Shown: in pieces, positions 42,106 through 53,897 of the stretch
Numbering within the stretch: position 1 is the first letter of the stretch
How the letters are laid out: every line of letters begins with the position of its first letter
Assembly: GCA_021307315.1 (NCBI GenBank)
Contig: JAJSPD010000053.1
Location: forward strand, 1-64,000
Source: Bisporella sp. PMI_857
Lineage: Eukaryota; Ascomycota; Leotiomycetes; Helotiales; Helotiaceae
Reading direction: 5' to 3'
DNA length: 64,000 bases
The notes under the pieces: generated by a model
Told to the model about the DNA's origin: nothing
What the model saw: the letters and a program-made list of their open reading frames with translations, nothing else
Databases searched by the model: none
Program-made: the position numbers and the translations under genes

Positions 42106-44767
42106 TAAGAACCTATTGACTCCCTCAAAGGTTCCCCTGATTATGTAATCTGTGTACTGTGGTAAGCGTTCTTACCCATGCCCGAGATTTGAGTCACAAG
42201 GACTTGTTAAGGCGTGGCGATAATGGGTTCCAGAACAGGGAAGCGCCCCGAGAACGACTCGGTGAACTAAAGGAGTATTAGTCAGATGTATTGGAGTTTC
42301 TTGACTATGGTCGCGGTGTCATATCTGGTTACGATAAATCTGCAAGAAAAGCCTTACTTTCAAATTGATAGGCGCTATGCGGAGTTTTCATTTCACATGT
42401 GGCGCGAAAGGTTATCCTCGGGCAGTTAGACTACCTACAGGGCCGAGTTTTGAAAGAATCGCTCGCAAGGCAGCCGTGGTATCAATATCTGTACATCATC
42501 TTCGTGACCCAAGAATCAGACCTGTTTGGATGTTCGCCCTTACGACTCGGTACTGGATTGTCTTTGCCTGGCGTCCAGGAGGCTGTTGGGTGCGTATCCC
42601 ACGCAGTCGGAAACGGTGCCTGTCGATCTCCAGTTGCGTGGCTGACAGAGCCTCGGCAGCCTCCTTATCTATAGGATCGTCCGTGTCGTCTACCTCTGCC
42701 TGGTCCTGCTGATCACCCACGGCTGGCCACCCTGCAAGCTCTCCCTGCTGCCATATCTCTACCCCTCCCCTTCTTCCATTAACTCTTCCTCGCCAAGTTC
42801 CCTCCTCCCAAGTGATTCTACAGCCACCCGAGTCTCCCGCTGTTCCCACTCATCATCCTGAGCTTGGGTACCACATCGACAAGCATCTCGCAGCTCTTCT
42901 GGTCGACTACCAGCGGTTTCGTTGCGTTCTCGACTCTGGATCTCATCCTGTGGTACCTCGGCCGAGCGAGGTCTTGGGGAGGTAGGTGTGAGGGCCGATA
43001 ATGACTCCACCCGTTGCTCTCCCAAAGCCGTCCATCCATCATCGCCGCTGTCGGAAGACTTGGGGAGGGAGTTGGCGCAGACTCCACCGACACGCTTCGA
43101 GTGATATTGCCGACACATTGCTGGTGACTCTGATCTTGCAGTGGTTGGGCTTGCGCGGGAGCAGAAGGCACGCTGTGCTGCTCGTGAGACCCAAGTCCCG
43201 GGGTTGTCTCCTCAATATGTATCAATGGACTCTGTCGGTGCTGAGGCGAGTTCTGAGATTGGAAGGGAGTTATGCGGACTCGCGTCTAGTTTAGTACGCC
43301 TAGTATCGATTTTACTAGAAGCGCTTTCGGCCTGACCCCCAGCACGTGCCTTATCCAAGTTGTCGTCATTATCGAGAATCACTGGCTGATCTGCATGTAA
43401 TTAGTGGCCCGCTTCTGCGCACAAGGACAGCCGGTGCACCTACCTCGACTCCCGCCCTAACGTTCACCCGACCATAATTGTGTTCGGTCGGCTTGCAGTC
43501 TAGCCCTGTGAAGAGCTGGCTATTCTAGGCGCTGGAGGGTGGACCCGGTTTTCGAGGCCTTAGTCGAGATCTTCGGATGCAGAGCCGGCCGCTCCTCGAG
43601 AGATGGAAGATTGCTGTCTATTCACCGTTATTGCTATCAAGAGCACGCTCATATTCTAGAGCAACCAGTCAGAACAATTCACTTTCGGTGCAGGTTTTCA
43701 ACATACCTTCAGCCCTCGCTGCCGTATTTCTATCTGCCCCAATTCGACATCCAGAACGGGAAAGAGTCGCCGCGAGCCTATGTGCTTTCTGGCTGCCGCT
43801 AGAGTTGGGTGAACGGACTGAACGGCTTGGTTTAGCTTCTAGAGAGTGTTTCGCTTGAAAAATGGCGGGTTTGATGGAGGAAATGCAAATGGAACAAATC
43901 TCGTGCTCTCAAGAGCAGCCATTACGAAACGAAATAGGTGGAAAGCAAACCAGTTTAAGCATGTGTATAATATTCAGCGAGGGGAATTAAGCGGCTTAAG
44001 TGTAACCCGGAGCGCCTGCTCGTCGGAGCTGGGCTGTTCTCGTTCACACACCAGCTTTGCCGTTTGCAACTGCCATAGGCTGTCTTGAAATCAAATGATC
44101 CAGCCCTGCGCATTAAATCTCAGCCTCTCCAGGCTCCTGCCGGGACTCATTCATCATGCCAATCCAGTCTTCCTCGGCTTCACCTACAATCGAGAAATTG
44201 GCCTGTGATCAGTCCAATCTTGCTCGAAGTCCAATCCATGATACCCGTCCCGTGGAGCTTGCGGTCATCTCTGAGGAGCTGAGCCCAAATCGACCTTCCC
44301 TTTACAGAATTGAGACTCCCCGGCGTAGATTATGTCGTGCAAATTCTCGCAGCGATTGAAGTCCTGCCAGCGCAGCGCCCTGGAGCCGACCGATCCTCGG
44401 AACAGCCCTCAATCACCAGATCTATCATTCTAATATACAACGACCGCCGATTGAACTCCTCCCGAGGTCACATTACGTGCCTCCGTGTCATCTTCCACGT
44501 CAGCTTGCCTGCTTGTGAACTATTCCCCCACTGCCGGCGTTTCATATTCGGTCTGTAGGATGCTTAGCAGAAGCTTCAATGATGCCATTGTCATGCAGAT
44601 TGTCACCTGCCACGGCCACGTTGGACAGATATCGGTCGTACTCGTCACAGATCAACCCAGATCCAGGCATACAGCGCATGTTATCTTCTCCACGGCGCAA
44701 AGGAGCTCACCGAGATGCCTCCCTCGACGGGTAATGCCACGGCGCAGCCAGGCAGAAGCTGGCTATG
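42106..44767. other. Long intergenic region without a confident gene
   Basis: Open minus-strand frames between 43400 and 42500 (for example 43118-42759 and 43225-42818) are rich in Ser, Arg, Glu and Gln and overlap in several phases, which is typical of GC-biased low-complexity DNA. Plus-strand frames at 43539-43858 and 44085-44359 show no motifs. A decayed minus-strand gene around 43400-42760 is possible. Confidence 0.35.
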
Positions 44768-45027
44768 TGTCAGGTGCAGGATGTCACGTGCTAAGGGGCA
44801 ATGAAGGGGGGCTCGGTAAAGGCACTGAAAGTGTATGGGCACGTAGGGAGTTGCCAGGGGTTCGGAGGGTATAAGTAGAGGACTCGGGACGTATTAGGAA
44901 GGTGTCACAATATATAAGGCGCAATAGTACTTCAGCAAATAGAGTTCTCTTTTTGCAACAGAAGGGTAGAGATTAGTCTTTGTATTAATGTGAGTTGATT
45001 TGTGCTACACTACTCTAGCACCTTACA
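44768..45027 (+). mobile_element. Solo LTR, family C
   Basis: 260 bp, TGTCAGGTGC...GCACCTTACA, with inverted ends. Flanks CTATG and TTATG agree at 4 of 5 bases. It contains GGTATAAGTAG and TATATAAGG boxes. The shorter copy is at 37883-38084. Confidence 0.75.
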
Positions 45028-47079
45028 TTATGTCGTCCTAAGGCATTACTTCTATTGGCTAGATCATATCGCATGAAAGGAATGCCAAGGGCAGGCCTCC
45101 ACTGTTGCATTCACCGAGGGAGCGTTGCCGTGAGGATCGTGATGGTGCGATGGCGAGAAGAGGGAGGTGAGCTGAGCTCATGCTCGTACCTCAGTCAATG
45201 CGATGCCCTCTCGAAGAATGATCGCCGTCGCGACAGTCAAGAGGATCGAATCCAAAGTGGCAGATCAAGGGTTCTGGCTTCAAACTGGCCTCAATCGACT
45301 GCCATTGAGGTGCAGTATTTTGTGTATTTGAGTACAACATCTTGTAGCGGACGGCGGTTGAATGAGTGCTTAACGGACCGGTATATGCTTGCATACGTTG
45401 AAGTTGTATTTTGCGAGGTTTGGTAAGTCGTTTGATGCGGCTCTTTTCGAACAGGGATCTACAATGGGCTCCGAAAGTACCCCAGCCTTACTCTTTCCAA
45501 ATTTAGCCAGCGGCGTCGTAGCCGAGGAACCCAAACGGGTCGCCCCAGTCCAGCACATACCTTCCCATCGGAAGAGTGATAGCTCGTTGAAGTAACTTCT
45601 CCTCAAACGATATTGTGGAGGATTGTAATGCCTTGCTTGCATTGCAGAAGTTAGCAGAGTTCTTTAGCCTGTCCTTCGACAGGTTGAGCACTTTTGATGC
45701 GTATTTCAAGATATGGATGATTGGCTGGGTTAAATACCCCCAGCTTATGACAACTCGCGAATTGCAACCTGTATATGAAGAGCAGAAATTCCAGTATTAT
45801 AGATCCTCTGTTACTGAAATCTCGCACAAGTCAAAGACGAACATCAAAAACCTCACCCGATAGACTGTATACGATGCGCGAATTCAAATCTCGTGTGAGT
45901 AGTTGCGGGCATTACACGACAAAGCTCTGGAATCCCTGTAATGATGTCAAGCATAACATAACGCCATGCGTGGCAGCAGAACTTCATCGAGTATTGTTGG
46001 GAACACCAAATCCGACCATTTCATACAAGGAGGGCAATATATCAGGCATTCACCGTATTGGGGAGGAGCTAATCACAGATGTACTGAATGTAATACTTAA
46101 TTTCGCTCAAGCGTCACAGAGATTCCAATCGCAACAAGTGGATGGGTCCCTGAACAGGGACCGCAGGCAGAGGATCAACGGTAGGCCTTAACGGGGCGTA
46201 AATGTCGTGCATGCAGTGGAGTAATGTAAATAGATATCAAGGATAGACCCTAGTAGTGGTAGCCTGCATATCCTTCGGGAGAGGTCAGGGTAAATGAGTT
46301 GAAGAAGAAGAAGACTGTATGAGGTCCACCACTGAGGTTTTTTATACAACTTTGTGTCAGGCGATAAGTGGACGGAATGATACATGCATACGCACACAAA
46401 AAACTTTTTCGCGGTGCACGGGCGGCGTCACGCCGCCGTCACGCATTTTCTTAGCAGCTGAACTCGTCCATGGCGCTCGATGGAACCTCCAGCTGAATAG
46501 TGGTTGAATACAACTGGTTGTACTGCTTCCCAACTAGGATTAGTAGCATTGCGCGCATTGCAGAAACAAGGATATCGCGCGGCAAACGCCGTGTCCTTCC
46601 TTCAGAGGCCAAAGTATGTCTGTCTTTGCCAGACCCTAGCCCTCATAATAAGCGTGAAGACCCCAATCTCCTGCTATTGTGTGATTTGACACCAATTGCT
46701 AGAAAACGTCGACCGGAAACCAACGATCTCTTACTTGGATTCACGATGACTTTGAGGACGAGGCGAGAAGGGCGGATGGAGTTAAAGAATGGACGGGACT
46801 TTTGAAAGCAGCAACTAAGGAAATCGGACCGAGAATGAAAAGCCAGCGCCTGGAAAAGAAATATGTTGTAGCAGGACTTGTGGGAAGAGGGTTGATGAAA
46901 ATCAACGAAAGAAGAGTGTTTGGAATGGCGATAAATCTAAAGAGTATCTATGTGAGTTTAGCGAGGTAAAAGGACCTCTGGGAGAACTATGGGCACCAAA
47001 AAGAGCAAAAGCAGAAAAAAGAGGAGAGTTTGGTAGACCTTGGGCACCGTCTATTGACCGACAGCTTGCCAGCAGCTTC
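45028..47079. other. Intergenic with degenerate frames upstream of the HET gene
   Basis: Frames such as 45615-45863 (LSFDRLSTFDAYFKIWMIGW) and 46500-46805 look partly protein-like but are broken and unrecognised. From about 46825 to 47079 the frame is open into the HET gene without an ATG (ELWAPKRAKAEKRGEFGRPW), so part of it could be an upstream exon. Confidence 0.35.
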
Positions 47080-49089
47080 TTGAGCGACCAGTCCTGGAGT
47101 ACGCCTTCTGGAAATCCCGTCTCTGCTCGATTGTGTTCATACTGCATACGCTTGTTGTCTAACGATAAAGACTGTATCAGTGCCTTTGATTTAAACTCCC
47201 TAGGAAACAATTGTCTTCTCTGCCAATTGCTCCTTGACACAGTTCCGTGCGATCAGAGGGACCATGATCAAAGGATTCCTATACTTAGAGCGTATTCAAA
47301 TCTTTATTCTACGAGAGCCGGTCCGCGTGTTATGTTCCTCTATTCAGGTTTGTCTCTACCCTCCTTGACCAATTTAACAAATATTGCTTACTATTCCACG
47401 CTGGAAAAAGAAACATCAACAGAGAAGAGAAGCCAAAGAGAGCCGCCAATTTTGCAAACAATCAGTGCTCCATACTTCCAATTACTACGCAAATGGCTCG
47501 AAAATTGCGGCCAACATCATAACTGCAGCCAGCGCGAACAATACTGGTCGACGAGAAAACAATGCGACAATCCAGAACAATACTGGCCAACAGTCATCTT
47601 TGCTGGGAATCCAGATCTCAAAAAATTGAAACTCCAGAAGCTAGAGAAAGGGCAGGACTATATTGTGCTCTCGCACTGCTGGGGCACTCCACCTGATCTG
47701 AAAGGAAGACAGAAAAGGAAGACAGAAGTAGAATCAGAAGAACGAGCCCTTTTTGACCACTCGAAAAAACTATCATAATCGACGTGAGGGATTCAGTTAC
47801 GATGATCTACCAAAGATATTTCAAGACGCGGTTCAAGTGACTCGAGAACTTGGTATAAAGTATCTCTGGATTGATGCTCTTTGCATCGTTCAGAATGACA
47901 AGGAGGAATGGAAAAAAGAGGGAAAGCATATGGAAAACGTCTTTGCCTCTGCTTACTGTACGATTGCTGCAAGTTCATCGCCTAGTTGGGAGCATGGCTT
48001 CCTTGAGCGGAAGCTGAGTCCTCAGTATTTCCAAGTCTATTTCGGAGCGAATGGTCGCTATGGAAGAAACGTTTATGTCTGTGATAATACAAATGACTTC
48101 AGCAACGATGTGGATGAGGGATCCCTTAGCGGAAGAGCTTGGGTGTTACAAGAACGAATGCTGTCCCGCAGAACCATTCATTTCTCTGAAAATCAGACGT
48201 ATTGGGAGTGTGGGAACGGCGTAATTTGCGAAAACTTTACACAACTAACATGGTAAGACTTCAAGTCAAAGGGTTAAGTGGAATTATTATCCTAATTACG
48301 ATCATGCACTCCAGCCCACCAGAAAGGAAACAATATGTCCTTGATTCCAATTTTCCACAACAGCTCAAGAAATCAGGGTACGATTCCATGGCCGACTTTT
48401 TCCAATTCCTTTTCAAGAGATATACAGAATGTGGTATCACGGTAAAATCCGACCGAAAAGTTGCAATCTCTGGCTTGATTCAGCGCATAGAAAGTACCTT
48501 CAAGACTGAAGCAAGATACGGGATATTTTCCTATTTTCTTTCCAAGCTCCTTCTGTGGAAGCGCGCCGACGGAAAGGAGAAGACGGCTCCGATTGTTTAC
48601 CAAGATGGGGAAGTGCCATCTTGGTCTTGGATGGCATACGATGGAGAGATCGATTTTATCTCCAGCTCAAGACTCATGGTTCCGGACTATTCAGATCTTC
48701 GGTTTGCCCCTGAGCAGAATCTTAGTGGCTCCCTTAGCGAAGCGGAGCTTATGGTACGGGGATTTTGGAAACGGATGCTAATGGTGCAAGTTAGACGGCT
48801 AAAGAATTGTCACATGGAGCAAGGAGAGCCAAAGTGTACCATTATTGCTGATGGAAGAAGTGTGGGAACTCTATGGTTTGATATGAAAATTACTGAAAGT
48901 TTTCCGGATGATGTTGTTGTCGTTGGGATGGACAAAAGTCAGCAAAAAGACTCCAAGCAGACGTACTACATTCTGGCTGTCAAAAAAGAGTACAAAGCAC
49001 CAAGATGGTCAGCGTATGTCAGACTTGGAGTTGGAGAGATTGAAGCACAGTATGTATCGAATGAGGGCAATGGCGCGATTCTCATGTGA
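47080..49089 (+). pseudogene. HET-domain protein (heterokaryon incompatibility type), one frameshift
   Basis: The N-part has LCSYC and CLLCQLLLDTV, a Cys pair common in front of HET domains. The HET domain begins YIVLSHCWGTPPD (about 47660), then needs a frame change between 47695 and 47755 in a GAAGACAGAA-rich tract. It continues TTRKNYHNRREGFSYDDLP, YLWIDALCIVQND, ENVFASAYCTIAAS and GRAWVLQERMLSRRTIHF. A 62-nt intron (48253-48314, GTAAGA to CCAG) joins LTQLT to PPERKQYVLD, and the tail includes VPSWSWMAYDGEI. About 650 residues in all. There is no in-frame ATG near the beginning, so the start is unresolved. HET proteins trigger cell death after fusion of incompatible hyphae. Confidence 0.8.
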
Positions 49090-49201
49090 AATTATCGGTT
49101 TAAGTCCGTGCACCCCCATTTGGCGCCCCCCCCATTTGGCGCCCTCCAAAATAAGCGAATATCAGAAAGCACCCGATACTCAATTAATTATAATTAAATA
49201 A

Positions 49202-49819
49202 CTACTCAACCTCAATACAATCTAGTGTAGAATCAGATAGACTATCTATATCTAAAGCTTCTTCTTCAATTTCAACTCTATTGACTTCATTTTGCGTACG
49301 CTGAATCGCCTGAATATCTGCAAACTTAGAATTTGGGCTAATTTTAACCTTCTTTCGCTTTTTAGGCCTAGCTTTCTCTAATTGGACCTCTAAAGACTGT
49401 ATTTTAAGCTCATGATTTGCTAAAACACTTTCTTGTTCCTCAAAACCTTTTACGATCTTCCGAAATAAAAGCCTTTGCGTCAAATAATCTTGGTTTTGAA
49501 GCTTTTGAAACTCAGCTGCCTGAGCTTTAAGCTCAGTCGATTTTTTAGGCGTAGACCATATAACTGGAAGTGCATTGCTATTCCAATCGATGTGAGACTT
49601 TTCAATTAAGCTGTATAAAGGTTGAGAAAGCGTCTTTTTAGCCATATTGCTGTTTTCTATAAGTAAAAAGCTCATAAAAGGTTTTGGTATAGATTTTGGC
49701 CAAAGGCCAGTTGCTTTCCACCCACTTTTAATATTCTTAGCTGACAAAGCTTCTTTTCTGGCCTTTTGATAGCAAGCAAAGAAGTTTTGTTTTCCAAGTA
49801 AACTCGAGTCGGTTAAAAG
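49202..49819 (-). pseudogene. Transposase C-terminal part of the Fot1-like element
   Basis: Contains LLTDSSLLGKQNFFACYQKA, IKSGWKATGLWPKS and a coiled C-terminus (LANHELKIQSLEVQLEKA) with basic RPKKRKKVK, ending in an acidic tail. In full-length pogo transposases this follows the third catalytic Asp. The annotated open frame starts inside the LTR, so its first nine residues are LTR-derived. Confidence 0.8.
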
Positions 49820-49990
49820 TGTCACGTCCCGACCCTGGTCGAGCACGTGCCCTGTTGCCGAGCCACTAGGGCTCCCTCATGTACATATAGCCTGCTCTCC
49901 CCGAGCCCCTTTTCCTTCCTCAGCTTGATATTCTCGTATTGCACCACCGTTGCCCTCTGTATCTGTAGATCCACAGCGCGTGCCGTGACA
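49820..49990 (+). mobile_element. Solo LTR (TGTCACG...CGTGACA) at the transposase deletion junction
   Basis: 171 bp, with TGTCACGTCC start and GTGCCGTGACA end, the same end as the chromovirus II LTR, and an ACATATAGCC box. Flanks AAAAG and CTTTA are not a duplication. Confidence 0.75.
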
Positions 49991-50360
49991 CTTTAGCCGC
50001 TAACTTTTTAGGCTTGCCATTTGCAACGTCTTCGATGGCGTGGTTTAAATCATCTTCGGTATATTGAGTCATTGTTACTTAAAGATATAGAATCCCAAGT
50101 TTCAAGTAATTTGAACCAAGTGTTATTAATTAAAAAATCCAAAAAGTGGAAAGAGCGGTCTGATATTCGCTTATTTTGGAGGGCGCCAAATGGGGGGGGG
50201 GGGGGGGCCAAATGGGGGTGCACGGACTTAGAAGCTGGTGGATATCTTGTGAATGCACTCAAACTCAACTTTTGCGTGTGTAGGCTGCTGAGTTGCTATA
50301 TCAAAGACATACTTGTGTGCCTTCGTACCTCTTAGCAAGCTAAGAGGAGAAGGAGCTAAG

Positions 50361-50697
50361 TGTAACGGCCAGAGTGTAACAGCCAGGGTCGGTTAAAGAC
50401 GGCCATCGTGACAGCCTAACAGCCAGCCGAAGGCTTTCAGCTGTAGTACTTTCAGGGCTGCAAGTGGCACGCTCAGCCCATGGCCAGCTACAGGCTCACG
50501 GCTACAGCACAGTTAAAAGATATAAGGAACGGCTAGAGCTCTCTGAAGAAAGCAAGCTTGAGTTTTTCCATGTTAGACTTACAAGCATACTTCTGATATC
50601 AATACATCACTTGTTGCAACTATATTGCTCGATACATATTTTTACCTGTTATATTGCAATCCCTCCTGCTGCCCTCTATCTGTTACAGATACCAGTA
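50361..50697 (+). mobile_element. Probable solo LTR (TGTAAC...GTTACA)
   Basis: The segment begins TGTAACGGCCAGAGTGTAAC and ends CTATCTGTTACA, with AGATATAAGG inside. No target duplication is seen, and no second copy is in the window. The start could be 50361 or 50375. Confidence 0.5.
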
Positions 50698-51919
50698 TCA
50701 AAAGCAGACGATGGTTCGTGGAAGAGGCGTCGAGTGAAATAAGTAGCCCAAGTTTAGCAGATTTGACGATTGCTGGGGCAATGCACTTTGCATTCGCGGC
50801 TCGGCTGGATAAGGAAAGAAGAAAGAAGTATTCGGCGTTGATAAAGTAGTATAAACGATTGAAAGCGGTACCAGAGCTAAGTAAACTCTATAAGAGACCA
50901 ATAGTTGAGAAGCGTAAAAAAGTTGAAAGCGTTGTGTGATAAACGCGAAGAAGGCTAGTTGCCTAAAGACTTTTATGCTGGTCTGGATTATGACACAATA
51001 CGCAAATATCCTTTTCTGAGCTACGGCTACTCGACGCTGTACTGTCGCTTACAGTTTCACATATTGCTTTTTCAACTTCTTTCTGCTACATAGCTTTTTA
51101 TTCCTATGTCCGTCTTGTTTCTTCGGTGCTTGTAGATTCTATGTTAAACTTTTTTATTCTTTTTATTGTTTCGCATTAACACATCTTTATTATAACGATA
51201 ATTAGTGCTCGTAAAACTTCTAGTGAAAGTACTACAGTTACATTAAATAGTTTTTTTGCTGTAAGCCTATTAATAATAAAAATAATACGATTGATATTAT
51301 AAACCAATTCTTTGTAAATTTCCTACTTTTTTGGTTTTTTTCTTATGTTGATTTATTAAGTGCCGCGCAGCTCTGTGTCGCTTTACTCGGATAGCATTTA
51401 CACTAGCTTATACTATTCTAGTTCCGTCGATTTACAAACACCCTGTTCAACCTTTACTTCCTCACTATATACGTCTCCGAGTAAAAGACTAGCGACTTTT
51501 TTTCTAGCTTTGAGCTTTGACGACGTCCCGAACCTTTTATACTTTCGGGGGCAGTGAATATATGTTGGAAACTTTGAGCGTTTTGATCCGAAGCTTTCGT
51601 AGAAGGCTTTCAATGGAGCTGGGATAAAGAGCTAGCTTATAATGAACCAGACAACTTACACGATAATAAAAAGCTTGGACCTTTGGGTATTATTTTCCTA
51701 GGCCAGCTCAGTCAGTTCACTTTACTCAAAAGTGCTCAAAACAATTTCAACCGGGTCAAGCCCGAGATTTCTTTACAGCTACAAGTAAAAAAGCGATTGC
51801 TAAAGATCCTAAAGGTCTTGGTTCGTCGGCGGGACAGACACTTCACTGTTATAAATCCTTTGCATGTTAAGGTGGCCGAGTCGGACATCACTTTGCCTTT
51901 TTTCACACCGGAGACCCTT
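50698..51919. other. Degraded DNA between LTR and repeat R copy 2, no gene seen
   Basis: AT-rich with short frames. The stretch 51680-51920 reads on into repeat R and probably belongs to the same decayed element, but cannot be named. Confidence 0.35.
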
Positions 51920-53278
51920 TTCCCGGTGCTTTCGACGGAAAACCTACAGACGACGACCAGAACGACGACGACGATATAGATGCCTATCGTTTTACCGCGG
52001 GTGATAAGGTCGCCGTTCAAGCCTGGATTGGTAGCTACGTCTTCACGAACAAGTCTGGGAAGACTGTATCTGGACCCACGTTCCGCCTGTTGAAGTTGTG
52101 GAGGTTACAAGCCGGTGTTTCTGGGTTTTCAAGCCTGAATAAGAGTCCTGTTACGAAGCGGAGACGTATACTATAGCAGGCTTATGTCTTCTCATAATAT
52201 GTATTTATATGCAAGCTATTTCTTATAATCTTTCCTTTTCACGGCTCACTTTCCACTGAACCTTATACCCTACTGTTTCTTCGTATCACGTGCTCGCCTT
52301 GGTAGGTTGCTGCTTGTCAGAAATATAAGATTAATTGTGGTATCACGTCGATAGAATACGGGTTGCCGTGTGCTTGTATTGTATGATCTGTATCTACGTT
52401 GTAGACATGTAAGAGATTTCCTAATTCCTTGGCTTATTACGTAAGCCAATTCCTGACACTGCTGACCGTGCGCCACTCCAGAAGTTTCCACAAGCAGCCA
52501 CGTGTCTAAGATATTAATACAATAGGGCATCTCTTCGCATGATCTGTAACATTACAGCAAACCTGGCTCGTATCATACAAATTTAGGCTCTGCTTAAATC
52601 TACACGGCACTTACCTAAATCTACACGCCAAGCCCGGCACTGGCGCACCAGCTTTACATCGCTTTACTATACAAATTACTATGGCAACGAATGTATGGTT
52701 TATGTCAATTGCTTAACAGCCTTATGTAATTCAAAAAAAAAAAATGAAGCTATTCCCAACTTAATGTATCAACTTCAATACAACGTGCTGGTCGTAAATT
52801 AAAAGCTGCAGGCGCTGAACTACTTGAGAATTCAAAAGCAGAAAGTAATCGTTTTGTGCTGCCAAGTGCTCTTTTTAGCCTACTTTGCCACGAATTGCAA
52901 AAGGTTCAAGTACTTGCTTGTTTTGGTTCTGGTTCTAGTCCTGGTCCTGATCCTGATCCTGACCTTGGCCGATCGTAGGGTAAAGCGATGTAAGGCTGGT
53001 GCGCCGGTGCCGGGCTTGGCGTGTAGATTTAAGTAAGTGCCGTGTAGATTTAAGCGGAGCCCAAATTTAAAACAAAAAGTCGTGCGGAAGACTGTCAAGC
53101 TGAACACCAGTGCAGCCTCAGCCACGCCATGGGAAGTTCCTTGTAATCGGGTCGGCGAGCAAAGGCGGGCTCTGCCGTCCCGGGAGCTTTAGCAGTTGAC
53201 CTATCACGACTTCACGAGCATGAGAGCATGGCGGATACCCCACCAACATCCTGGCAGCCCTTTCTTCGACCTCTTATT
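51920..53278 (+). repeat. Degraded repeat family R, copy 2
   Basis: Homologous to 38085-39087. It keeps an open coding end of about 70 codons (RFTAGDKVAVQAWIGSYVFT ... SGPTFRLLKLW ... KRRRIL stop at about 52173) that copy 1 has lost. It contains about 170 bp absent from copy 1 (about 52305-52475), and the hAT-like insert at 52586-53061. Confidence 0.75.
52586..53061. mobile_element. Non-autonomous hAT-like element with long inverted ends (476 bp)
   Basis: Inverted ends of about 80 bp start GGCTCTGCTTAAATCTACAC and end with GATTTAAGCGGAGCC. Perfect 8-bp duplications CAAATTTA (52578-52585, 53062-53069) flank it. Repeat copy 1 shows the empty site. It has no transposase; an interior CCTGATCCTGATCCTGA repeat gives spurious leucine/valine-rich frames. 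Confidence 0.92.
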
Positions 53279-53897
53279 TTTGAAGAACAATTGGCCGCTT
53301 ATTTCAATCCTTCATAGAGGTCAGAGACAACCATCACACTCCCGTTCACCCTATTGGAGGCATTTATGATGCTCGCTGGTAAGATGTAGTACAGGATAGC
53401 TGCATCTAATACATTATGTTTGTTCGTGGCAGGTTGCAGAAATTATCACGGGGTAGTCTCGAAAGAATTTGGCTTGTATCGAGTCGGAAGTCGGCAATTG
53501 GAATCGGGCAGTGTCACAAGATCGATATCCTAGTGTGCTTGCATTTTACCTATCGCTGCTATCATTCAGTCCAGTTGTGGCAAATGTTAACTGGATATGT
53601 TTGGGTTGGAGGGGACGGGAGTTACCTGTGGCGGCGCCATGAGCAAGACACATCAATCAAGATGCATAACGATAAATTGATTCCGGATATTCTCGCTAAT
53701 ATTTCCTGACCTAATTGTTGGAGTACTTTGGTGGTACTTTATCTCCCTCAGCTCTCCGCAGTCCACCTCAATTCAAGGGTGGTCCAACCTGAGAAACCGT
53801 GAGACAACCAACACTGACGCTGTCACCAACACTCTGAAAGAGATTTTTTATTCTGTAGATAACATCATTACGAGTGTCTCTATCCTCTTGTTGGAAA
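53279..53897. other. Upstream region of the membrane-protein gene with an unassigned ORF
   Basis: A plus-strand frame (53416-53709, 97 codons) reads GRLQKLSRGSLERIWLVSSR and WQMLTGYVWVGGDGSYLW with no recognised domain. It could be a relic. The promoter of 53898-56185 is expected here. Confidence 0.35.

Larger units (their letters stand above)
49103..50228 (-). mobile_element. Fot1/pogo-like DNA transposon, internally deleted
   Basis: Inverted ends of about 70 bp begin AGTCCGTGCACCCCCATTTG, include a second ATTTGGCGCCCTCC block, and are flanked by TA (49101-49102, 50229-50230). The minus-strand transposase keeps its N-terminus (MTQYTEDDLNHAIEDVANG, 50072-49991) and C-terminus (from 49819 to 49202), while the DDE core between them is gone. 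A solo LTR sits at the junction. It lies 13 bp after the HET gene stop codon. Confidence 0.88.

Noticed and set aside
42496..43225. Three overlapping minus-strand ORFs of 117-135 aa
   Set aside because: They occupy different frames of the same GC-rich DNA with biased composition; no splice model or motif supports any of them.
49820..49846. ATG at 49846 as start of the transposase C-terminal ORF
   Set aside because: This ATG belongs to the inserted LTR; the transposase starts at 50072.
52824..53125. Leu/Val-rich plus ORF and Arg/Thr-rich minus ORF
   Set aside because: Both are readings of the CCTGAT/GGTTCT simple repeat inside the hAT-like element.
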